From positions 70,371 to 134,370 of the forward strand of contig VYZB01000239.1 in NCBI GenBank assembly GCA_013397455.1: a stretch of DNA of 64,000 nt. The letters run 5' to 3'. This DNA comes from Crotophaga sulcirostris. Lineage: Eukaryota; Chordata; Aves; Cuculiformes; Crotophagidae. Below, in pieces: positions 38,394 to 49,131 of the stretch (positions within the stretch are counted from its first letter, which is position 1; each line of letters opens with the position of its first letter). The notes under the pieces are model-generated. The model made no database searches, was not told the origin of the DNA, and saw only the letters and a list, made by a program, of their open reading frames with translations. The translations under genes and the position numbers were made by a program.

Positions 38394-41300
38394 TAACAAG
38401 AATGTCTTTAAGGCAAGTCATACAGTACAAGATCTTCATGTGTGTAAATTCATATGTTTCCTTTATTTGCATCATCTTCTCTAAGCAGGAAAAAACTAAT
38501 TAGGATCACCTGTAAGAGAAAAAGAAACAGCATAGTCAGTTTAGAGTCAGTCTATATCATCATTGTCACTTGCAAAACGTAAAGCAAATCAGCTTTTTAA
38601 ATTATGAAAGTTCATGATGGACATGAGATTTGTAATTCTCAAAAGAGCACTGGAAAGCAACATCAGGTAAGCAGTAGGACCGATTTATGAGCACTTTCAG
38701 GATAATATGTACCATCATTAATATGATTTAATAATGCATGTGAGGATCTGACAATTTGTGAAGAATATGATTTTATTATCTCTCTCTGTGCAGGTAGTGA
38801 TTTCTGTTAAAATTGGACCTATCCTAGAATGGGTCATGGTAGCACTGTGCAGACCACCCTCACACTTTGTATTTCTGACTTAGAATGCATTTTCTGTTTC
38901 AATGAGAGTATCCCTCATGTTGCATCTAGAGGGCAATGGTACAATGTCAGAGTTTAAGACATCCATTTCTAGTTACCTTAGTATTGTTGCTATTTGAGGA
39001 CCTTAAAAGTTTGTGCAAAAAATGGGAAATAATTTTTATTAGGAAATGAGAGACTTTTTGCAGACAACGCGAAGAGCACTGCTTTTTAACAGAGGAGTGA
39101 ACATCATATTGTAAAGTGATAAAAATATTTTCTAAACAAACTCATTATTGTGAATGTATTAACTGTAGTATAGATTTGGTCTCAGTGAGGTTTTTCTGCT
39201 GTTCTCTGTATGTCATAAATGATGACTAGTGACATTTTCCATAAAAGGCAGAAAATTGCCCCAACTAATAAAGCTAATGTTACACATCAGGTACACCTAC
39301 TCCCTTGACTGATTTTTTTATACCTTCTAAATGTAGAGAAGTTTGATGGTTTGCACCCCTGCACAGTTATGTCTTTTTCTCCAAATGCTACAGCACTGTC
39401 CCCAAAAAGAATGGTAAATTGTTTAAGATGCAATATGTTGAGTAGATGTTTTGCTGAAGCACCAGCACATTAAAGAGTCAGCACAGTCCCATTAAAAATA
39501 ATTAGGATTAATTTTCTCTAGCTCTCATGAAAACAAAAAGAAAATTATTTACAGGTACCTGTACAGTGCCAACTTAAGTATGATAGACTAAAGTCATTAC
39601 AGTTAATTTAATTTAAACAAACATTAGCCAAGCTTTGCCAGCGTGACAAGTGACTTTCAGTTCACTATTTTGGCAAGTCCACACCAAAACACATCTTTCT
39701 GCTCAGAAAGAACTGAACACTTATCAAAATAGATGATGCATGTTATAAGAACATGTGAAAGACCTATGTCTGAGAAATTTACAGATAGCTTTGGAGAGCC
39801 AAACAAGCCAAATCCTATTAAAAAAAAAGATAGGTTTTAAAAATGAATGCTGGTATTTTCAAATATACCTTGGCTCCTTATAGAAAAATTGGATGGGTTT
39901 TTAAGAGTTCTATGTAGGCAAATGAATTGCTGAGTTCAAAGTTCAATTGAAATATGTAGGAATATTGAAATAAGGCTGGAAAGCTGTGATCCTTGATTAA
40001 TGGAAATCTGTATTGTTCAAATATTGTTTCCCTTTGTAATAAAAAAAAGCTTTAGATAATATAATAAGAAATAAAAATAGTAATTAATGAGAAGTTTGAG
40101 ACCTGAACACATGCATCACTCCTTATAAACTTTAAACTTTGGATGTCCCTTCTTTCCTTGTTCTTTAAAATAGGAATAAACACCACCCGAATGGCTAAGA
40201 AGCAGTATTCAGTGATTAGATGAGCTAATTAAATAAACATCCATGTACTGTGTCAAACTGAGAAAAAAAAAATCTGCAATCTTTTTTGAAGCGCTGATAA
40301 AAAGCTTCCTAGCCTCTTGCTTCTGAATTTGAAGGTTACTCAATGTTAATTTTAAAGGGCTAGCAGAAATAGTTGGTGCCCATGAGCCCATATTTGCTGT
40401 AAATTTCCACGCAATATACAACAGAAAAAAATGAATGAGAAATTGTGGTATTAATAGACTAGTTAAAACTGCAGACTAGTCTACTTAATTAATAAACTGG
40501 CAGCTTAAATTTTGAGATGTCAGTTACAAAGATGACAGAGAAAAATAAATCTTCTCTTTTCCCTGTTGCTTCTACCAGAGCAGTATCCTATCTCCAACAA
40601 CTGAAAATCATTCTCGAGTGGAAGTGCTCATCTTTTGTCATCTCACGTGTAATTTCTCACACAGTGCTATATGTTGTCAGATTTATTAGATGTCATGATG
40701 CCAGTTATTTTTTGTGATTCCCCATCTTTTTCATTCTAACAATATGACATAGTCTCCCTGAATCCTGATGTTATTTATTTTCTAAGTTTTTTTCAGCACC
40801 AGGGCTGTGGGGACTGGTGCCACTCCCTGTGGCTACGTTCCTGGAGAGCAGGCAGTGCCAGAAGTATGGTTTTCTTGCAGACTGCGTCTCCACTTCCTCT
40901 CCCACCATCCTGTTTTTCCTCACTACAGCAACAGAAACAAATCTCCTGTCTGTTGTCAACTTCTAGTTTGTCTCTTAACGGTGATTTTTTTTTTTTTGCT
41001 GTTATTGTCTCCTTTCCTCCTGCTTCCTTTATCATTTCTCACTCATTTCTGTTCCATCCTAACTTAATACTGTTATGTCAGGAGACGTGAGACGACCCTG
41101 TTACTCGTAGTTCTACAAGTGCTTCTCCATGTTCAGGTGAGATTTGATTTTTCCCAGAACGGTTGAAATGTATTGTTAGTCTGCTAACTCAGTAGTCACT
41201 GGAGAGAGGCAGTGGTGACTAAGCAGTGAAATTTTCTCCACCTTAATCTCTTATTAGAATCAGTTCTTGGAGGAAGAATCAATTCTTACTGAGAATGAGG

Positions 41301-42150
41301 CTTTTATTGATGCAAGATGAGGTTTTAGGATGGAAGGAGCAAGGCAGGTATCTGCAGTGAATGATTTATTTATATTCTAGGCTTGATATATATTTGTAAA
41401 CCATTTTTGCCCTAGCTATCTACATTTGAGCTTGTGATACATGTACTGCATGTGTGCATCTGAAATGTGTCATTTCTTCTCAATGCTCACAGCTGAGTCA
41501 AATGCACAGAATCCAATTGATGATGCAGCTCCTACAGAAGTTTCCAGGATAATGCTGTTAATTGCTGATCTGTGTGCTGTTTAAACCAGAACTGCCTATT
41601 CTGCAGTCCTTCCAAGGAAAGGAGTAGCACCAACAATGCTATTGTAACTACCACTGGAAAACACACTTGGCAATTATAGGAGGCTATGTTAAAGGATGTA
41701 TAAATAACTTCCGTAAGAATTCCTGGCACAAGTGCTCTTGGGCTGATTGTATTTTCTTGACATACATATATATCTAAGATCCACACACAAAAAGGACATT
41801 CTTCAAAGGCAACAGCTCTAATCTTGCTGGAGATCTCAGCCGACAGGTGCAGTTCACACCTTTGTGTGCTGTGGGGCCAGTCTTTGTGTTGGTGTGTGCC
41901 TAGTGTTACCATCTCTGCATGGTGAAAGTAATTCAGAGCAGGACTTCACTGAGATGACCCTTAGCAAAGTTTTAGGGGACAGACCCTTCTGTCCTCAGTG
42001 GAAGAGCCAGGCGCATGAAGCTGAACGCATTCTTCAGTCTTGCATTCTTTCTTTCTTGTATAGTTTCTCAGGCTTACCTATGCTTTACTTCTACATAGGT
42101 CTCAACATGCACTTTTGCCCAAATTAACAGGTGAAAGCAAATTTACTCAC
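38394..42150. other. AT-rich unique sequence with a GC-richer island at 40797-40980
   Basis: Most of this is featureless. At 40797 an excellent acceptor (TTTCTAAGTTTTTTTCAG) opens a GC-richer stretch of about 170 bp in which all three plus frames are open, ending in a T13 tract (40985-40997). The 126-codon minus ORF at 41532-41912 has no recognisable motif. Confidence 0.45.
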
Positions 42151-42292
42151 TGACTTGAAGCAGGCTTCAGAGCATACTAGGGAGGAAAAGCTTTGGCTTG
42201 AATGGTTTACATATTTGCCACCTAATATCCCCAGCTGACTGTGCCCTTGCAGCACCTCATCCAGGATTTCCCAGTGCTTTGGAGGCAGAAGA
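42151..42292 (-). CDS. Candidate internal exon, gene model B
   Basis: On the minus strand the acceptor AAAGGCCTCTTTCAG precedes base 42292 and a GTGAGT donor follows base 42151. After one base completing a codon there are 47 open codons, starting LLPPKHWEILDEVLQGHSQL and ending CSEACFKS exactly at a codon boundary. The frame starting at base 42292 meets a stop, which makes this frame more believable. It joins in phase to the exon at 33614. The plus strand of the same stretch also carries an open frame behind a fair acceptor (from 42253), so the coding strand is uncertain. No family is recognised. Confidence 0.25.
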
Positions 42293-44045
42293 CTGAAAGA
42301 GGCCTTTTTAACACCAAGTTTTTGGATATTCTGCACCTGGACAAACCAGCATTAATTACTCATGCTTTCTCAGCTTGCTGGACTTTAGATAGCATAGAAA
42401 ACTGTTCTCAGTCCCATCTTAAAGTTCTGTTATTTTAATGCTTCACAATAACCTGTACAACTGGAATCAAAGTCCATATCTGTTGTCTAGTATTTTTGTT
42501 TTCTTTTTGGAGTAGTAGTAGTAACTACGAATATTCTCTTTTATCTGACATGGTACAAAAGAAGAAAGCTAGAAAGCTTCTCCAGATCAAATTGACTATT
42601 GATGTTGATGTTTCTATTTGTGCAACTACTCTCACCATAATTTCAACCCTATATTTAAAAAAATATTGAAGCCAAGTAACCTTATTCAAACTCAAGAACA
42701 GTAAAACATAGATAAAAGATAACAGATTAATATTCTTCTACCTTATGGAACAAAGGTTAACTCTGAGCCAGAGAGGTTACTACAGAGTAAAATCAGTCTT
42801 AAAGTAGTGTTAGCCCTTGAATTTGTTGAAAGTGAAAAAATCCATGTATAGTAAGAGGAATTACAGTTCTGTTAGGAGCAGGAGCCTAAAATGCAGAGAC
42901 CTGAAACAGTAAAATTTTTGGAAATTAACAAAAGCTTGAGCAAGATGTAACTTAATTACTTTCTCTCTACATTCATTATGTGTAGTGATTATGCTTTGTT
43001 TAATAACAAGGGCAACAGCAAATTTTTCTGCAAATAAACAGTTTTTTTTCTTCCTGACAGCTCTTTCCATGGTAAGAACTGATTGCCCCCCCATACATTC
43101 TCTTTTCATTTCAAAGCAGAATGGTCTCCCCTGGATGCTGAATGGATGAAGCATGAAACAGAATGTTTTCAATGTAATTCTGATTGACCTTTATGTTCAC
43201 CACACTGTCTGGTGTTAATTCTTCTTAGAATTGCATTAGCGTTTGTTGAATACATAGACAATTATATTTGTGGAATATTTTGTCTACAAAGAATGCTTTG
43301 CTCCAGACTCTGGTCTTCAATAGAAATATGTTTTTATACCAGCCACGAGGACTGAAAATCTCTGATTATGGCATTACATTTTCTGCAATCAGGAGGTTTT
43401 TGTCACAGAATATTTTTAGTTTTCCTGTATATTTTTCTCCCTGCTCTTCATCTGTGAATATGTTCCTTCATTGAATTTCCTTCTTTACTGGGTTTACTGC
43501 ACAAAAAACTTATGAATGGGTGAAACACCCATTCATATCTTTTAATGGCATATATTCATGCCGTGTCTCTTCTCATTCTATGTAAGGAGAGATTCATTTT
43601 CCTCTGTTGTGAGATTGGAATTAATTCTTAGATTTATGATTTTTAAGCATTTGCTGTTTGAAAGCATAAGCACAGAAACCAGTTGTGCAAACTGAACATA
43701 TCTGGCTGAATGTTTTTCTTTGGTCTCCCTTAAAAGGGTTTTTTGTTCATAAAGATCACCTCGTATTGTTTAGAGACATAACAAAGAACTTGGTAGGATT
43801 GAATTTTCCAGGAAGACAAACTGTTGTAATTTTAATAGTCTTATATTCTTATTCTAAGATTACATGCGGGAAAAAAAGACAAGAAATACAGTGCTCTGGG
43901 AGGAGGTCTGACAGTGTGTAAATGGAAACAGGATGATAAGATGTCTGCATTCTTCTTGTGCTTTGACATTAAGTCCTCTACTGAATTAAGCACATCAGTT
44001 TGGGAACTCCTGTGGTGGCTGTGATTCAGAGTTAAGTATAGAGGC
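42293..44045. other. AT-rich unique sequence
   Basis: No gene or repeat family is seen apart from the perfect hairpin at 43511-43537. The minus ORF at 42861-43172 is unremarkable. Confidence 0.5.
43511..43537. repeat. Perfect 12-bp hairpin with 3-base loop
   Basis: TATGAATGGGTG (43511-43522) and CACCCATTCATA (43526-43537) are exact reverse complements around the loop AAA. The stem contains GC pairs, so it is not just an AT-rich accident. It is too short for a microRNA precursor. No T-run or gene end lies beside it. Confidence 0.9.
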
Positions 44046-44425
44046 ATAGAATCATTTCGTTGGAAAAGACCTTTGAGATCATTGAGTCCAACTGTACCTG
44101 TGCACTACTAAACCAGATCCCTTAGCACCTCATCAACCCTTCTTTTAAACACCCCCAGAGATGGACACTCCACCGTCTTCCTGGGCAGCCTGTTCCAGTG
44201 CCTGACCACCGTTCCAGTGAAGAAATTTTTCCTAATATCCAATCTGAACATCCCTGGCACAACCTGAAGCCGTTTCCTCTCATCCTGTCTCTTGTTATTT
44301 GGGAGAAGAGATCAACACCCACCTTACTACAACCTCCTTTCAGTTAGTTGTGGACAGTGATAAAGCCTTCTCTCAGCCTCCTTTTCTCTAGGCAAAGTGT
44401 ACGATTCCCTGATGCTGCCTCATGA
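44046..44425 (-). mobile_element. CR1 LINE 3-prime end, older subfamily
   Basis: The copy starts ATAGAATCATTTCGTTGG on the plus strand, the complement of a terminal octamer and tail. It then shows the CR1 run CTGGGCAGCCTGTTCCAGTG and the block TTTTTCCTAATATCCAATCT. The minus-strand coding remnant reads [15 protein letters not shown]. The tail differs from the CCATGGCAGGG subfamily seen elsewhere in the window. The 5-prime part beyond about 44390 is badly diverged. Confidence 0.92.
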
Positions 44426-45194
44426 AAAGCATGGAAAATGCACAAAGATCACCTGTGATCTTAGTTATGGAATTTTAGTTGGTTTTGTTTGTCTGGGTGG
44501 TTCTTTGCTTTTCCTGGTAGGAAAATTAAGGTGAAGTTTGTACTGGAAGGGAAAGTCAGAAATTAGACAAATATTGTCAATAGATAAACATTTGGTCATT
44601 ATAAGAGGTAAAAAGTAAGAAAGTAAGAAAACATATTCATACCTTCTGGTTTCTAGAGGTCATAAATCCTACATAAACAAGGGTAAAACTATCCCAGGAA
44701 GTAGTCTGGCCAGAAAGGCCTTGTAGGTGAGAGAGAGCTTTTTCTTCTCTAAATTGTCTAAGGTTTGTACACGTTTTTAGAGAGCACCTGCAACTTTATA
44801 TGCAGCACTCAAAGTCTGTTCACATGACATCTCTGGCTTCAAATGAGGCAGCTGGCAGTAATTATGAGACTTGCAGCTCAGACCTGCTTTATACTTTTAA
44901 CTACTGATGGTCTGCCCTTCCCAGGCAGGGAATTTGCTCAATGGCCATAATCACTTCCAAAATTTTGGTTTTGTTTTATGCACTCTGAATCCTAACTCCA
45001 GCCCCAAGGCCATATGGAGTCTCAATGTTCTTTGTACACAGAAAATTTTACTTCTATTTTGACTACAGTCTCAGTGTAACTGTCACTTTAATATTATATA
45101 CAGACACTCTTTTTTCCTGACACCTCCACCCTTGACTTTCAGTCAGAACGGACCTGCAACGATGGCCACATCAGGGATGATCAAGTTAACACAT
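44426..45194. other. Unique spacer between two CR1 copies
   Basis: No recognisable gene or repeat. Moderately AT-rich. Confidence 0.5.
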
Positions 45195-45555
45195 GTTATT
45201 AAGAGCATTGTCCAAATGACTCTTAAACACCTCTCTAGGAAGTCTGTTCCAGTGTTTGACCACCCCCTTGTTTCCTAATGTCCGGTATAAACCTCCCCTG
45301 ATGCAGCTTTGTTCTGTACTCGTATGTCCTATCACTGGATACCAAGGAGAAGAGCTCGGCACCTCCCTCTCCTCTTCTCCTCAGGAAGCTGAAGAGAGCA
45401 ATGTGGTTGTCTCTCAGCCTCCTTTTCTACAAACTAGACAAGCCCAAAGTCCTCAACCATTCCTCAAAGACCATTGCTTCCAGCCCTTTTATCAGTTTTG
45501 TTGCCCTCCTCTGGATTCATTCAAGGACCTGAACATCCTTCCCAAATTCTCTGGG
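45195..45555 (-). mobile_element. Old CR1 LINE fragment
   Basis: In plus-strand view it shows the antisense CR1 order: GTCCAAATGACTCTTAAACA, ACCTCTCTAGGAAGTCTGTT, TATCACTGGATACCAAGGAG and TTTGTTGCCCTCCTCTGGAT. This is another CR1 subfamily, without a recognisable octamer tail. Around 45230 roughly 25 bases seem to be missing between the first two blocks. The plus ORF at 45256-45609 is an antisense shadow. Confidence 0.88.
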
Positions 45556-48500
45556 GAGGAGGGAGCATTTCCTTGGTTTGGGTGTGGTTTTCTGATGTGC
45601 TGGTGCTAATGTCATTCTTTCTTGACCTTTGATGCCCAAATGTGCTTGCCATGTCTGCTCTCAGCCACCTCTACCCAGTGGTTATGAGCACTGTGATGGC
45701 AGGTTGATGATCCATGAACTGTCAGGTCACCTAACGATCAGTCCAGAGTCCCTGAGAGACATTGGATGTACCTGAGATTTTGATCAGACCCATTAACTTC
45801 ATGTCTTCTTGTGTTTGCATTTATGAAAGGAAAATAATTTTAAAAGATGGGTCATGGGTTGAATGCATGCTCTGTAACATCAAGATAATCTTTGCTGCTC
45901 TTGATGGCAGCTCATCTCAATATGCTTATTGCTAGAATTATTAGAATCAACCTATCACTGGTTGAACATTCTTAAATTCGATATTTTAAAATGCTCTCCT
46001 GAACAGAACTTTTGACTAGTACTTCTGGACTTATATTTCTGAAGAAGACACTTATGTCTATATTTCAAGTACCATTATTCAAACATGAATACATTTCATA
46101 GAGGAAAGTTTTCAAATTTCAAGTGTACTGAGGAAAACTATAAGAGGCAGCAGACTCAAAAGATTCAAAACTGTAATAGTGACCTCTAGTGACTAGAGAA
46201 CTAAGTAGGTCTTCCAGAACAAACTTAAGTTTGCTGCAACCTAATGTTTTGTAAAAGTTTAGAATAGTTTACTATTAGGAGAGAGAATTTTGGCTTTTCT
46301 GCTTTTTTTCAGCTGAAATTCATGATTTGTAGCTAAAACTGATATCTACTTAAATGTTCCTTTCTAGTCTGAAAGTAATTAAACCTTATTTAAAGCACGT
46401 CTGAACCTCTTTGCTGTGTGTTCTCTGGCACATAGAACAGAAAATGAGAATATTCCAAATGACTTCACACCTCATCTCAAATCCTTTATGAGGATTTAAT
46501 TTTGCAGAATGTTGTCTCCTGTGATCTTAGACCTTAGGTAGCTTTTACTGAAAATTTCTCACAGAACTTTTATTATCTTGAGATAATTTTCATAAAACCG
46601 CAAGATATTGTCCTTTTAATGTCATTTTTCTGTCAAAGTTAAATTCCCACTGCTGGAAATACATTGATTTTTCAATGGACACTCAGGGCACCTAATGTTT
46701 AGTGGTAGCGTAATCATTGGCACCTTTTATGCTTATCACTGCATGTCAGATGTAAACTTAATTCGATTCCCACTGTACATGTACATAGTGTATAGGGTCA
46801 TTTATTGCCTAATCACCTTCTAATATTCCCAAGATTCTCCCTTGCCTTTCATGAAATAGCAGCACTTACTTTACAGGTAGCTGTATATTTCTTTTTATTG
46901 ATGCACACCAAAAGCATCTCTTTTTTTGTTAACTATGCAAATTTTTGACAATGTTACTTGAAGGGGTGTGGGGCAGTAAAAAGTTGGGAGGAGAGGCAAA
47001 AAAATGCAAATTCTGTTTAAAAACTCTTCTCCACCAAGAATAAAACTGAACTAAAACAAAGGAGTAGCTTTTGCATTTGTTATTCTCAGGATAATTCAGG
47101 AAAATTTGAAAGATAACACCGAGTCATCTGTGTACATAGGTTTAGTTCTTTAGAGCCAGGAACACAAGGTCTAATATTCAAAGTTCATGAGCTAAAAAAG
47201 ACCAAGCAGATTAAAATAGGATTTGAGGTTTCATTTCTCCTCCTGATACAGAAAGTAGGAAAAGTGAGTGAACATATTACTGTAAAACAAAAAATCTTAA
47301 TGTTTTATTTAGATATTAATGAACTGAAAAGTTTTAGATTTTTTTTCTTTCTATTTCTAGGAAAGTTTTCATGTGGATAATTCACGGAGATGGAAATATG
47401 GCAAATCAGAGGGAAACAGAGCCAGAACAAAATATGAAAAAAACAAGGAGGACTTTCAAGGCAATCTTACAAACTAAAGAATCTGGCCAAAGATTATGAT
47501 AACTTTGTTATGTAATTAAAGACATTTGGCTTTCTGATAAAATATTAGGCTGCAAATATGCTTTATTCTCATATAAACTCACAGCAATAACCTTTTATGA
47601 GTCATACAAACATATACATTGGAGGTGCAAGGTTTTTAATGTTGTTACATGTGTAAGTAGGCTCATTCATTATTAACCAAGTCTTTATTCAGAGATGATA
47701 CAGTTTGAAAAATATTTTAAATGAATCAGAGTTAAAATCACTGAAAAGCTGAGTCCTTTTAACCTTTAGCATATACATAACATGGCTCATAACACAAATC
47801 CATGATTGCCTGTCACATTTGGTTTGATAGATCCAATATATTCCTAGTTTGCTGAAAAGGAGAATTGTCCTTGATGAATTTTTCAGATCCTTCCTGTGCC
47901 TTGATGTTGAAAATTCCAGAGAGATTGATTCTTGATGATTTCAGTGCCCAATAGGACAGAAATTTTGATTTATGTACTGTTTGATTCTGTGCATTTATGT
48001 CATTGCTGAGCAGAGGCCAACTTGTTTGGTCAGTCATGCATGAGATGAGATGGTTACTTGATTTTATATTTTGGTTAGGGATTATCTTTCAGAGGAAATT
48101 ATTTTGATTGCATGGTAAAGTGATTTATGTCATGGTCTTTGGGGTTTTATAGCAAAATTTACTATCATCAGGAAAGCCTATATTTTTATATTTAATTTGA
48201 GAATTATAGCAAGCGCAAGACTACATTTTCTTCTCTTTAACAGAAATTACACTGCTACTATGGAGAAAAGCTATGGAAGAGCCCATTGTTTTGAATTTGA
48301 TTTCATCTATTGAAAATTTAAGATAAGAATTTCAAAATGTTAATTCTCATTTAGTGAACAGACTTTCCCAAAAGAATTAAGGTTGTTTAAACTTTATTGC
48401 TGTTAAGCACTTTGAAAATTAAGATTTCTTATAGGTTCAGTATTGCAGGCTGTGGAACCCTGCAGTAAGATGCTGTGTCCTCATCTTCAGCTACACCTCT

Positions 48501-49068
48501 CAGGTGGCTGGATGTATGTATTTTAGAAGAATAAGCCTTGATCAATATTTGTCCTTTATTGGATTTCGATAGAATCTCTTAGATTGTTTGGGAGAATAAA
48601 TTTTGTGATATTCGTTTATGCCCATAGTCTTATCTCTACTATTGTGAAACATTAGTAAAGACTTTTTCAAAATTGTATCAGGGAAAAATACATCTTGAAA
48701 TACATCTGAAGAAATTAATAAAATTGAGTAATTGAAGTGCATAACCTAAAATAAAATAATTATATCAATGAGAAATACTCAAATAGAACACTATCAAAGT
48801 TTTCTTGGACTTTAATACTAGGTACCCCTTCCATTACAGACTTATTAATAGAATTTGGAGAATACTTCATAGATGATGATGGTAAAGCTTACAAAATTAC
48901 AGACTTCACTTGCAGACTCACAGGCATGTGATTGTAAGCTGTAAGGAAGAGGCAAATCCTCTTTGGAGAGTGCTGCAGTTCCTTAATCACATAAAGAGAC
49001 AAGAAGTGAGTCCTCCATGTCCTGCATTTGTGGGTAACAGATATAGGCACACCACTTACTGGTAGAAT
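45556..49068. other. AT-rich unique sequence
   Basis: No gene or repeat family recognised. The first 200 bp are GC-richer but unlike any CR1 part I know. Confidence 0.5.
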
Positions 49069-49131
49069 CTGTTTAGAGATCATAAAAAGCTATTTAGAAA
49101 TCACAACAAACTATTTAGAGATCACAACCTC
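49069..49131 (+). repeat. Three tandem 21-bp units
   Basis: CTGTTTAGAGATCATAAAAA, CTATTTAGAAATCACAACAA and CTATTTAGAGATCACAACCT begin three units of exactly 21 bp (49069, 49090, 49111). Units 2 and 3 are the closer pair. This is a small minisatellite-type duplication outside any recognised element. Confidence 0.88.

Noticed and set aside
41532..41912. 126-codon minus-strand ORF with a hydrophobic stretch
   Set aside because: No motif, no splice context and overlapped by other frames. Consistent with chance.
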